This document shows positions 1 to 9,267 of a DNA stretch of 64,000 bases, in pieces; position 1 is the first letter of the stretch; every line of letters starts with the position of its first letter. The DNA is from Gymnogyps californianus. Taxonomy: Eukaryota; Chordata; Aves; Accipitriformes; Cathartidae. The stretch is from positions 6,283,792 to 6,347,791 of the forward strand of contig NC_059487.1 in the NCBI RefSeq assembly GCF_018139145.2, read 5' to 3'. The position numbers were made by a program, and so were the translations under genes. The notes beneath the pieces were generated by a model. It did not search any database. It saw nothing but the letters and a program-made list of their open reading frames with translations, and was not told the origin of the DNA.

Positions 1-129
1 CACCACCCCGGGACTTTTCCTTCTTGTCTCATGGTGCTGGGAGCTGCTTTGAAGCCCTGGAGCAGTCCCTGCTCAGCTGCCCCGGGGAGGCCAGGACAGG
101 AGGGTGACGGGTGTCCTGTTGCCTTGCAG

Positions 130-252
130 TCATCGATGCCTGTGCAGATGGGAGACACGGCTGTCAACACCAATGCGTCAGCACTCGTGGGTCGTACTCG
201 TGCCACTGCCGTGCGGGTTACTACCTCAACCAGGACAAGAGGAGCTGCTCTA
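130..252 (+). CDS. MATN4: MATN4 exon: EGF-like module A
   Basis: A 123-nt symmetric phase 1-1 exon lies between a CAG acceptor (127-129) and a GTAAGT donor (253). It encodes one EGF module starting [12 protein letters not shown] with six cysteines in EGF spacing. The module is of the non-canonical matrilin type, and starts immediately at the window edge after 129 bases of upstream intron. Confidence 0.92.
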
Positions 253-3250
253 GTAAGTGGCCGTCTCCCTTCCTGTCCCTTCTTCATTTGCTTCTCGCTC
301 TCCCTCTCCTTCTCTTGTGTTTCCCTTTCTGCCCACCCCTCTCCTTCTCTCACCAGTGATCGATTACTGCAGCTTCGGAAACCACAGCTGCCAGCACGAG
401 TGTGTGAGCATCCCCAACGGGCACTACTGCCGTTGCCGCAGCGGCTTCACGCTGCAGCCCGACAGCAGGTCCTGCAGGGGTACGTCTCGGCGCGGCACAG
501 GCTGCGGTGTATGGCAGATACCTTTATGCCCTGCCCGGTCCCCAGGGGAAGGGCTGTTCCCGGACCACCCCGCCTGGACGGGGATAACCCTGTGCCCTTG
601 GCTTGTCTTCCAGCCACCGACCTCTGCAACGGGGTGGATCATGGCTGTGAGTTCAAGTGCGTGAGCATGGAGGGCTCCTACCGCTGCATGTGCCCTGAGG
701 GCCAGCAGCTCCAGGCTGATGGCAAGGCGTGCAGCAGTGAGTACTGGGACATGGCTCTTGGCAATCCCCTCGTTTGGGCTCTGTGCTCCTGGCGAGGGCT
801 TACCTGAAACTGGGCTGGGGATCTAAGTGAGACTTCATCTGAGCTGGGTTGGAAGGAGGGCAGAGAGCCAGATAGGCTTGAGGGAGCACCCCGGCTGGGG
901 TGCAGGATGAGCTGCAAGATGCAGCAGGAGCTTTGAGGAAAGGTTCAGGAAAAGGGAGGCCTAGGAGGGACTTTCAGGGGACGCTGTGGTGGCAGTGGAG
1001 GTTTTTGGGCTGAGACCCCTGGGCACGCTTTGCCCTGCTTCCCGGCCTCACCCCGGCTGCAGGTCCAGGGGGTCCATATGGTGTCCTGAAGCCCAGCAGC
1101 TCTGCCCCAGCCCTGGGCATCTTCACCCCGATGGTGCCCCCAGCCAGGCTGGTCCCTTCTCAGCTTCCCCCTGTGCCCACAGAGTGCGGGGCTGGGCACG
1201 TTGACCTGGTGATGGTGATCGATGGCTCCAAGAGCGTCCGGCCCCAAAACTTCGAGCTGGTGAAGCAGTTTGTGAACCGCATCGTGGACCTGCTGGAGGT
1301 GTCCCCCCATGGCACACGGGTGGGGCTGGTGCAGTACTCTAGCCGCGTCCGCACCGAGTTCCCCCTCAACAAGTACCACAGTGCAGACGAGATCAAGAAG
1401 GCGGTGATGGAGGTGGAGTACATGGAGAAAGGCACCATGACGGGCCTTGCCCTCAAGCACATGGTGGAGCACAGCTTCTCCGAGCTGGAAGGTGCGAGGC
1501 CTCTCTCCCATAACGTGCCCAGAATCGGGCTCGTCTTCACAGATGGGCGCTCCCAGGATGACATCTCCGAATGGGCCAGGAGAGCAAAGGAGTCAGGTGC
1601 GGGGGTCTGGGGAACCCCAAATTGAAGTGCTTTGGGCATGCCAGGATGGTTCCTCGGGATGGCTGGCTCTGGGGGAGGCTGCAGCATCCAGCCTTGGGGT
1701 GCTGCATCGCCTGGGTCCGCAGGGGCAGACGTGCCCTGCTGTGGTCGCAGGGTGCTCTAAGCAGCATCCTTTGTGCAGCAGCCTGCACCGTGGCGGTGGT
1801 GCCGTGCTCCTGCCCGTCCTTCCCAAATTCCTGCTGTGTATTTGGGAAGCCCCGGGGGAAATCCTGCATTCTCGGCTTTGCTCCCTCTGGGCTTGGGGCT
1901 GCTTGGTGCGGGGTGGCTGGCACAGTGCTCAGGATCCATCCTTGCCACGCAGGGATCGTCATGTTCGCCGTGGGCGTCGGCAAGGCCGTGGAAGAGGAGC
2001 TGAGAGCAATCGCCTCCGAGCCGGTGGAGCAGCACTTCTCCTACTCGGCAGACTTCACCACCATGACCCACCTCGTGGAGAACTTCAAGCTGAACATCTG
2101 TCCAGGTGGGTGATCCCAGCCCTGACCATGCCGGGGGCTCAACCCCGAGCTGGAGGGAGCCCTTCTTTCCCCACGGGTGGTTTGTGTGTCTGTCACCCTG
2201 TGTCTTGTGTCCCAGGGCTGAGCTGGGCTAGTGTGAGCCTAGCGTGTCTCTGGATCTCATCAGGCTGTTGTGGGTATAGAGATGGGTCTCAGAGAGGCAT
2301 TTGGAAGAGGAGGAGGTGGAGCTGGGGAGTTTAATGTAAAAGGGATGGCATATAAGCATCCACTCTGATGCCATTGCACCGGCAGAGTCTGGGGTCTCAC
2401 CCTGCCTTGAGGGATGCTGCCGCAGCTCCAAGAGTGGCCCGTCTCCTCATCCAGACCTGCACTTCTGTTGGTGCCGGGTGGAGGAGGACCACGCTGGGTT
2501 TCTGTGGGGTTCTCCCTGCCCTGGGGCAGGCTGGGGCTCCCCAGTGCTCTTGGGACCCCTGGGGGCTCCCGTGGGGCTGCAGACGTTGGGTCAGTGGCCC
2601 CCCCCTTGCCACCCTGGCTTGAAGGCAAAGTGAAGCTCAGCACTGGCTGTCCTCAGCATGCTGTGAGCATGTGTGCAGCAGCTCCACGGGATGCTTGGTG
2701 GGATGCCTGGCGGTGAACTCGCTGGGCTCGCAGGGATACAGCCTGGTGAAAAGGAGCAAGGCTGGAAAAAGAGGAGAAAACGGGAGAGCCCCAAGGCTCA
2801 GGTCCAGCCCCAGCGGGTGGCTGTAGGGACAAGGGACTCGTGCTGTGCGGGAGCAGGGGAGAGACGGGCGCCGTGGCTCTGACTGCACCCAAACCCCCAC
2901 GGTCACAGAGGAGGGCAAAGGGGAGACGGAGATCCGCAGCCCGTGTGAGTGCGAGGCGCTGGTGCAGTTCCAGACGAACACCGTGGCCATCCTGCAGAGC
3001 CTGACCGAGAAGAATATCCTTTGGGGTGATGCCTGGGCTTGCCAGGGTGCAGGGCAGCCTGGGGACAGACCGCACACAGGGAAGGGAGGGATGGATAAAT
3101 GGGATTGGGGAAAATTTTAGGCTCCTCCAAGGGGAAAAAGCCCTTTGCCCACCAGATCGTCTGGCTCACACTATTTCCTTAGCACATTCACTTGCTCAGA
3201 TGACGACCAGACTTGAAGATTTGGAAAAGCAGATTGCCAACAAGAAGTGA
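130..3250 (+). CDS. MATN4: Matrilin-4, 3' part (EGF modules, VWA2, coiled coil), 7 exons
   Basis: Secreted extracellular-matrix adaptor that oligomerises through a C-terminal coiled coil and bridges collagens and proteoglycans (family knowledge). The visible coding exons are 130-252, 357-479, 614-736, 1183-1596, 1953-2105, 2909-3013 and 3192-3250. All junctions are phase 1 and the reading frame is continuous to a TGA at 3248-3250. The domain order is EGF, EGF, EGF, VWA, short hinge with a CEC motif, coiled coil, which is the matrilin C-terminal half. The hinge and tail ([27 protein letters not shown]) resemble human MATN4 as I recall it more than other matrilins. The last intron is U12-type AT-AC, as in other matrilin genes. 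The first VWA domain, any earlier EGF exons and the signal peptide lie left of the window, so the gene is partial. The gene's place beside a WAP gene and KCNS1 agrees with human synteny. Confidence 0.93.
357..479 (+). CDS. MATN4: MATN4 exon: EGF-like module B
   Basis: A 123-nt phase 1-1 exon lies between an acceptor after a long pyrimidine tract (ending CACCAG at 356) and a GTACGT donor at 480. It encodes an EGF module ([16 protein letters not shown]...) with six cysteines. Its length is identical to the flanking EGF exons, as expected from exon duplication. Confidence 0.92.
614..736 (+). CDS. MATN4: MATN4 exon: EGF-like module C (last EGF before VWA2)
   Basis: A 123-nt phase 1-1 exon follows a TTCCAG acceptor (613) and precedes a GTGAGT donor (737). 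It encodes [16 protein letters not shown]... with six cysteines. It is the last EGF before the second von Willebrand A domain. Confidence 0.92.
1183..1596 (+). CDS. MATN4: MATN4 exon: VWA2 domain, N-terminal three quarters
   Basis: A 414-nt exon from a CCACAG acceptor (1182) to a GTGCGG donor (1597) encodes most of a von Willebrand factor A domain. The metal-ion-dependent adhesion site is intact: DGSKS near the N-terminus, the threonine within GTMTGLAL, and the aspartate of FTDGRSQDD. This predicts a divalent-cation-binding Rossmann-like domain for matrix ligands. The donor is GTGCGG, a weaker variant; I chose it because it is the only GT that keeps phase 1 into the next exon. Confidence 0.92.
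1953..2105 (+). CDS. MATN4: MATN4 exon: VWA2 domain, C-terminal end
   Basis: A 153-nt exon (acceptor CACGCAG ending 1952, donor GTGGGT at 2106) encodes the last strands and helix of VWA2: [16 protein letters not shown]... through NFKLNICP. The C-terminal cysteine closes the domain disulfide. Splitting one VWA domain over two exons here is the usual matrilin arrangement. Confidence 0.92.
2909..3013 (+). CDS. MATN4: MATN4 exon: hinge cysteines and start of coiled coil
   Basis: A 105-nt exon after GGTCACAG (2908) completes [18 protein letters not shown]... . The paired cysteines of CEC are those that make interchain disulfides just before the matrilin coiled coil, and the heptad pattern (V, I, L at a/d positions) begins after them. 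The exon ends one base into a codon, directly against ATATCCTT, a U12-type donor. The 5' limit was chosen because it alone gives phase 1 and the CPEEG junction. Confidence 0.9.
3014..3191 (+). other. MATN4: MATN4 last intron, U12-dependent AT-AC type (178 bp)
   Basis: The intron begins ATATCCTT (3014-3021), an exact match to the U12 AT-AC 5' splice-site consensus, and ends in AC (3190-3191). A U12-like branch element TTCCTTAGC lies at 3175-3183, with its adenosine 10 nt before the splice site. No GT-AG choice keeps the matrilin frame. This choice gives EKIAQM, continuing the coiled-coil heptads. Matrilin genes are a classic example of AT-AC introns at this position. Confidence 0.9.
3192..3250 (+). 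CDS. MATN4: MATN4 terminal exon: end of coiled coil
   Basis: After the AC splice site the exon reads [18 protein letters not shown] and stops at TGA (3248-3250). The hydrophobic heptad positions (M, L, L, I) continue those of the upstream exon across the intron. This coiled coil trimerises matrilin-4 chains. Confidence 0.92.
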
Positions 3251-3931
3251 TCCTTGCAGAGGGCTGCAGCACTCGGATGGGGCACGGGGACATACAGTAG
3301 CTACGTGGCATTGTTATTGCTAGGTTATTATAAAGCATCAGTGTTTGTTCTTGTATTGCAAAATCCCCAGGGGGACACAGTGTATTTAAAAAAACAAAAA
3401 TCCTAAAAAAACCCCAAAAATAACTTGAGCAAAAACCCCTGCTGCGAAGCCAAGGGGTTCAGCCGTCGCTGTTGCCTCGTTCCTCCGAACTGGCAAGTCT
3501 GGGATGAGGTGGGATGACTGTGTGGGCAGGCTGGGCGTTGGAGGAGGAGATGTGACACCCGGCCTTTTCCCAGAGCGACTGGGATGAAGCAGCCCCTGCG
3601 CAGCCCCCGCGGCCCCCAGCGCCCAGCAAGCTGCTTTGCAAGAGAAAAAACCTACAGTGATCGCACTCTGAGAGCTTCTGCTGTCTCAGCGTCTGCTGCC
3701 GAGTGGTGGGGCAGGGAGAGCCGGGCGCCGTGGGCAGCGCATGGGGATGTGTGCCCCCCGGCTCGCCCGGCCGGCTCCGTGCCCGGGTGTGCACCCATGG
3801 GAAAGCGGGCGGCAGGAGTCGGCAGATCCCCTTGCCCCCGTTTGGGCAGAATTGTTTGGGAATCGGTCATTATGTCGTTTGGTTTTTTATCACATAGCAA
3901 AATGGTAATAATTCTTTCTATAAATATCTAC

Positions 3932-3959
3932 GTGTGTGTGTGTATATATATATATATAT
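3932..3959. repeat. (GT)n(AT)n compound microsatellite
   Basis: A run of GT dinucleotides passes directly into AT dinucleotides within the MATN4 3' UTR. Likely length-polymorphic. Confidence 0.9.
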
Positions 3960-4027
3960 TTCATTTTGAGGGCAGGGTAGTGCTATTTTTAAACACTTCT
4001 TTTATATAAAGAAATTTCTATCCTGAC

Positions 4028-4033
4028 AATAAA
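4028..4033 (+). terminator. MATN4: Poly(A) signal AATAAA of MATN4
   Basis: Canonical hexamer about 780 bases after the MATN4 stop, followed within 40 bases by a T/C-rich stretch (TCTCTCCTTTC) that could act as the downstream element. Confidence 0.7.
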
Positions 4034-5689
4034 CACCCTGAAGATTTGTATGACACGTCTCTCTCCTTTCGACGGGGCTGCAGGGCCACAGAGGCATCTC
4101 TGCGTCAGAACGGGCCTCTAGCTTTTGCAAAGGCCCCCTGTCCTCAGGCTCCAAAAATCCTTTGGGAAAATCTTTGCTCTATGGGCACCCCAGGATGCTG
4201 CAGACCCGGCCTCAGCTGGAGGGAGCCAGCGTGGCACGGATGCTGTGTCGTCATTCCCAGTGTTGGCTTTGGAGCCTGTGCTTATCGGAGCACGAGGAGC
4301 TCAGCACCTGCTTTAGCGGGATGTAAACGTGCCAAGTCAGTGGTGCAGGGCCACTTACACCCACGGGGGACATGGCCCTGGTGCTGGGACCTGTCTGCTC
4401 AGGGCAGGAGAGCCACCGAGCTCCCTAGCTGGCTGCATGGGGAGGGATGCTGAGACAGTCGGGGATGCCAAGGCAGTCAGGGACCCATCTCCTGCAGGTG
4501 CATGGGGCAGAGGTGGCTTTTCAATCACAGAAGCCCACCTTGGTGTAGCCCCTGTGCCCCACACCGGGGGGAAAGGAGGTCTCCACTTTTAGTCCTGTCT
4601 CTTGCATGCAGGCAGAGGCTGCTGGATAGGGACAACGACAGGTTTTTGGCAGGTCCTTCATGTACCCACCTTGCTTGCTGGTCCTGTACCCAGGAGGTGA
4701 GAGCAAAGTGGGACTGAGAGGAGCTGTTGCTTGTGAACTAGCAATTTGTGCAGGAGGGATTCATGTGCCTGGGGGGCTCATGGGGCTGTGCAGGGTGCTG
4801 TGCAGCCCCAGGCTGGTGGGAGGAGGAGGAGGGTTACAGCCCTGGGCTCACACCACTTCCACACAGCTCCTTCTCCCTGGGGACACTGTTAGTGGCTCCA
4901 GCACCGACCTTGGCCAATTTGCTTTGCGGAGCCTGGGTGTTTCCACTGCTGTGGATATTCCTGGTGGGTTTATAGGGCACTTTCAGGGGTGGCTGGGGAG
5001 CATATCCTGCTGGTCCCACTTCCAGGAGTGGTTTACTCCATGGGACTTGTGTCCTAGGGGGTTGGAGCTGGGATGTGGCGAGGTTTTTGTGTGCTTGAGG
5101 CTGGGATTTGGAGCTGAAGAGCAGGAGGCTGAAAGCAGGTCCTGGGCTGGGGTGTGGGGCTTGCTGGGACTGCTCTGGGGAAAGGAGCTGGGAAGTGCTC
5201 AGGTATTTGCTTTATGAGGCGAGGAGTAGCTTTTGCCACATGCAATCGAAAGCAGTGGTTCCCTAGTTCAGCGTGGGGGTTTGAGGGCTTGTAAGCAAGG
5301 CTCTTGTCCCAGTTGGCATGGACCGCGGCATTCGTAGCCTCGTTATATCTGTTTGCTGGGCCAGCAAACAAAGCACTGCTGGTTAGCTCTGTCCGTATCC
5401 CAGCTGGCAGCCCCATGGCCCTCCTGTCAGCCCTATAGCCCACCCATGAGCCCCATATCCCATCCATGCACCCCCCTGCAGCCCCCCTATCCCTCTCACC
5501 TACCCCGCAGCCCAGCAGACAACCCTGGGGGGGGCAGTTAGGAAGGTGCTGATGGTCACAAGCCACATCCTATTGCTACAGAGAGCAGTGACCCACAAGC
5601 CACAGCAGTGTTCTGCAGCCCCGAAACTGTGGGCTGGGACTTCCCTGCTTTGTATGCAGCTCTAAAAAGAAAGCACAGTAACTGCAGGG

Positions 5690-5840
5690 AAAATTAAAAA
5701 AAAGGGGGAGAAAAAGGAAGCAATTAGCTGAGTTTGGGATTTAATAACAGGCTTGATTAGAGCAGATGATAACAGTGTGCCCTGAGGGCATGATTAAGCC
5801 TCAGTTGGCCAATGTAATTTTGGCAAATATTAAGGGAAGT
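5690..5840. promoter_or_regulatory. Candidate regulatory AT-rich island
   Basis: An AT-rich block inside GC-rich flanks contains homeodomain-like cores (CAATTAG, TTTAATAAC, TTGATTAGAG), a GATAACA GATA-type site, TGATTAAG and an inverted CCAAT-like GGCCAATG. The clustering resembles conserved enhancers, but conservation cannot be tested here. Confidence 0.25.
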
Positions 5841-8364
5841 TGTAGACAAAGCGGAGCTGGGCTGGCAGTGAGACGGAGAGGTTCAACGAGAGCTGGCAGC
5901 ATGGCATGGCCTCAGGGATGGCAAAGCATCGGTGGGGAGGTGTGAGAGGGGAGGTGAGAGGCACGGGGAAGAGCAGCAGGAGCTGGGCATCAGCTGAGGC
6001 AGGATTTTCAGGAAAGCATCCCCAGGACAGACTGTGGGATCACCTCTGGGACCAGGGCCATGTCTGCATGGTCCTGCAGAGCCTCATTAATGGCTTTTCA
6101 CTAGATGGCACCAGACACCAGCGCTAATGAGGGTGCGCTGGGCTAGGGGCACCCCTTTTCCTGGGCACCCCGAGGCGGTGGGCCCAGCCCGGGGGTAAGT
6201 GGAGCATCCTCAGCCATGAGCTGGGGATGGATGGATGGAGCTCGGCACCAGGCTGAAAGCATTGCATCGCCTGGTAGGGGACAAGGGCTGCTTTGCAGGG
6301 TGCAAGCTGTTCCTTGGGTGGTTTGTGCACCCTGCTAAGGCTGGGGCTTGGCCATGGTCAAGCCCCGAGCTGGGGGACGGGGGCTGCTCGCCTCCCTCTT
6401 TGCCATCCCCAGGAAATACAAACTGGAGAGCCCTGGCCTGGCTGGGAAACTGCAGCGTCAGCCGGCAGCATCCTCAGCATTGCACGGCTCAGGCCTTGCT
6501 GCCTCGGGAGGAGGCTCACGAAGTGCTTTTCATGGAGGACAGTATAAGCAGTGTGGGATGGAGATGGCTTTGCGGGACCCTGGGGCAATGGGTGCTGCAC
6601 ATGTGGCAGAGTGCAACAGGGGGACTGCAGGTGGTCCTGTGCGCAGAAACGCCATGGTCTGGATCATTCTGTGGGAGCTGGCAATAGAAGCAGATTTTAG
6701 ACTTTTCCTCTATGGACTTGCTATGGACAAAGCACTATCAAAAGTCCTTCAGATGGATTTCTTCCCCCCCAGCTTCTCTGCAGCTGAATCCAAGCCTTGC
6801 TCCTTGGTGTCTTCGCCTCTCTTGGAGGTACAGCCCCAAGCACCACCTTGGCTGGATCCTGGCACCAGCTGGGAGCACAGCACTGTCCTCTCCAGCCCTG
6901 GCAGCAGCTGAACGCCAAAGGATTGCTTAAAAATTAATCCAGTGCTTGTATTTCTCAGTAAAAGGGCTAAATTGTTGGTGCATGGCCCAGAAAGTCTATT
7001 TGGGATGGCTAAATACTCTCCCAGTTATTTAATAAATGACTTTACAAAGAGCTAAGTACAGCCACAGAATCATTAGGGTAACTGGACAATAATTAACAGA
7101 TATCCAGTAAGTTAAGGTCCAGTTAACATGGCACATCGAGACATGAGAAGGGAAGTCTGAGCAGGAAAGGGCACAGTGAGATGCCCACCGTGCCCTGGAT
7201 GGAAAGTGGGAGCTCCAGGGGCTGGGGCAGAGCAGTGGCAGGGGGCTCGGGGGCTGCATGGAGCACATAGGGGCGATGCCTGGGCTTCTGCTGCTCCTTG
7301 CCCTTCCTGGTTGCAAAATCAGGGGCTGCCCCAGCCTGCCCTTGGCAGGAGCACAGGGTGTTTGGCTGCAGGGTGCCTCCCAGGGCATTCCCAGCACAGC
7401 TCGGGTTCCTGCCAGCCCCAGAAATCCCAAGGAAAGGCTCCAGGAACCTGTTACACAAGGCTAAGGGGGACATTGACCCATCGGTGGGAAATGGAGTAAT
7501 TTCCCATTGCCCAAGAGCACCTAAAGAAAACAGCTTTGCCTGGAGGCAGGGTACAATCTTCTTGGGAGGGAGGAGCAGATGGAGGCCTGAAGGCTGATGA
7601 GATCTTTGCCATCTGAGCAAGGGCTACAGCCCCTAACCCCTACAGCCATCAAGAGTTAGGGCTCAGTTGTGCTGTCCTTGTGCTGCATGGGGACTTTTCG
7701 CTGATGACAGGGCTGTATGGTGCAAATTATCCTACCTCGGTGAGGCCAGCCACTTTCTTCCAGCACCAACCTGCTTCCTGCATGGCAGCAGCCACCCAGA
7801 GAAGATGCTGGGATTCAGGTGATCCCCGCACAGCTTGGGAAAGGCTCATCCTTGGCTAAGCCAAAGCTGCTTTCCCCACACTAGCTTATGCCACCAGTGG
7901 GGCAGGAGCCAGGAGGGTTTGGGGCTGGGACAGGTTTCCTCTGGGAAAACCTCAAAGAATCATCCGTGGGAAGGCACAGGCAGCCCAATGCTGATCTGGA
8001 TCGTACTGTAAGGTTTGGTTTGCAGGTCCATGTGGAAGCAAGGTACAGAGGGAAACCCACATAATGAACCCCCAGAAGGGAACACAGCACGGTCACCACA
8101 ATGGTTTCTCCTGGAGAAGCATACCTGCCCAGGAGAAAGCAGCTCCACCGCCTCCAGCCTGCTTGGGGGATGATGCCCTGGACCATCTCCCCTTGGCTTG
8201 TCCCTCAGCCCCAGATGTGGCTGCAGGGGACAGTTGTGCAATGGAATAACTGCTTTTTGAGCAATTGAACAATCCTGTTTGTATCTTGTGCAAAAGTCTT
8301 CCGGAAAACACAATGCAACAGCAGAGGAAAAAGGTACAAACATCGGCACATGCCCAGCCCCATT

Positions 8365-8378
8365 CCCCCCCCCCCCCC
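8365..8378. repeat. C14 homopolymer upstream of the WAP gene
   Basis: Fourteen consecutive C residues end 15 bases before the TATA-like box of the WAP gene. The exact length is prone to sequencing error. Confidence 0.9.
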
Positions 8379-8392
8379 ATCCTCCCCAAGGG

Positions 8393-8399
8393 TTTAAAT
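8393..8399 (+). promoter_or_regulatory. TATA-like element of the WAP gene
   Basis: TTTAAAT lies 51 bases upstream of the ATG at 8450. A TSS about 25-30 bases downstream would leave a 5' UTR of 20-30 bases, which suits a small secreted-protein gene. Inferred from spacing only. Confidence 0.4.
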
Positions 8400-8449
8400 G
8401 TGGGCATTCCCCAGCTCTTCACACTTGCACCTCTCACGGACACGGCAGC

Positions 8450-8513
8450 ATGAAGTCAGTGGCCGCCCTCCTCCTGGTGGGGATGCTCATCCTCTGGACA
8501 GAGCTGCCGACAG
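8450..8513 (+). CDS. WAP gene exon 1 (signal peptide)
   Basis: 64 nt from the ATG to a CAG|GTATGAG donor. It encodes the hydrophobic signal sequence. The ATG context (GCAGCATGA) has a G at -3 and no upstream ATG between it and the TATA-like element. Confidence 0.88.
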
Positions 8514-9048
8514 GTATGAGATGTCCTAGGATAAGGTACAGGGAGGAAAAGCACAGAGGCTGGGAAGGAGCTGTGTTTGCAGGGATCCTGCAGAATGGGA
8601 GAAGAGGGGGCATTTGCTGGGGAGCATCTCCCCAGGGCCCCTCGCCTGCCGGCAGCCTGGAGCAAATAACTCCCTCCTCTTGCAGGCAGCGCCTGGTCCT
8701 GCCCGCCTGTCCACATCACCTGCGCGATGCTCAACCCACCCAACCAGTGCTACACTGACCGGCAGTGTCCACGGTACAAGAAGTGCTGCCCGTCCTTCTG
8801 CGGGAGGAGATGCATCTCACGCTCACCTTTCCCCCCCGTGTCCTACGGTAGGGTCTCGGGAGCCCCCCCCTCCTGCGCCCACCTCCCCGGGTAGCAGCGT
8901 GATGGTGGCTCTGGGCAGGGAACCGTGTCCAGCTGCCAGAGCCTTCCTCTGTCAGGCTGGTGGGGTTATTGATGGCCAAACATGTGGGCTGGGGTTACTC
9001 TGGGCACCAGACCCAACCTGTTGCTTTCTCTCCCTTTCCCCAGCGTGA
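8450..9048 (+). CDS. Secreted single WAP (four-disulfide core) domain protein, 76 aa, 3 exons
   Basis: The coding exons are 8450-8513, 8686-8847 and 9044-9048. Residues 1-22 form a signal peptide (MKSVAALLLVGMLILW, then TELPTG). Residues 27-64 carry all eight cysteines of a WAP domain in order: C27, C34, C43, C49, C55, C56, C60, C64, with the diagnostic C-x5-C-x5-CC-x3-C-x3-C spacing. The tail is short and basic, then SRSPFPPVSYA. The WAP exon is a symmetric phase 1-1 cassette and the third exon adds only the final alanine and the stop. Family members are secreted serine-protease inhibitors and/or antimicrobial peptides of mucosa and, in birds, of egg or epithelium. Activity here is inferred. 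Its position between MATN4 and KCNS1 places it in the WFDC/SLPI/PI3 locus. I cannot assign one-to-one orthology, so no symbol is given. Confidence 0.88.
8686..8847 (+). CDS. WAP gene exon 2 (complete WAP domain)
   Basis: A 162-nt exon between a CTCTTGCAG acceptor and a GTAGGG donor. All eight WAP cysteines are in this exon. The central segment CYTDRQCPRYKKCC shows the acidic residue after C43 and the basic residues before the CC pair that are common in WAP domains. Confidence 0.9.
9044..9048 (+). CDS. WAP gene exon 3, coding tip (Ala-stop)
   Basis: Acceptor CTTTCCCCAG ends at 9043. The split codon reads GCG (Ala) followed by TGA. The rest of the exon (9049 to about 9290) is 3' UTR. Confidence 0.75.
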
Positions 9049-9261
9049 GCTCCTGCTGCCAGGACAGACCGAGGGCCTTCTCAGCCAGCTGCCCACGCCT
9101 CTGCTAAGGCTTCTCCCGCCCGGTGCCGGCTCCCGGGGACAGCCACCAGCGCACACCCAGAGACAACCTCGGCTCCAGGACCACCCTGCTGACAGCTGCT
9201 GCACCATGCTGCGTGCCGCCTGCTTGCCCTCTCCCTCTGCTTCCCCACTGCTGTTTTAACA

Positions 9262-9267
9262 AATAAA
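9262..9267 (+). terminator. Poly(A) signal AATAAA of the WAP gene
   Basis: Canonical AATAAA 213 bases after the stop, followed by TTGTTCC and the GT-rich stretch GCTTGTGATGTG (9285-9296). Confidence 0.8.

Larger units (their letters stand above)
3251..4050 (+). other. MATN4: MATN4 3' UTR
   Basis: About 0.8 kb from the stop codon to just past an AATAAA at 4028-4033. It contains A-rich stretches at 3387-3425 and a (GT)n(AT)n microsatellite at 3932-3959. No other strong poly(A) signal lies between the stop and 4028, so I take this as the end. The cleavage point is inferred. Confidence 0.7.
4051..8390. other. Intergenic, MATN4 to WAP gene
   Basis: No coding exon was recognised on either strand. 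Open frames here are short, have no consistent splice context and match no family I know. The notable content is an AT-rich island at about 5690-5840 and GC-rich unique sequence elsewhere. In mammals SLPI and other WAP genes sit in this interval; I looked for the CC-x3-C WAP signature and saw none. Confidence 0.6.

Noticed and set aside
7062..7090. CACAGAATCA-like sequence suggesting a CR1 LINE end
   Set aside because: Only a few bases resemble the avian CR1 3' region. The typical 8-bp terminal repeat and following conserved block are absent.
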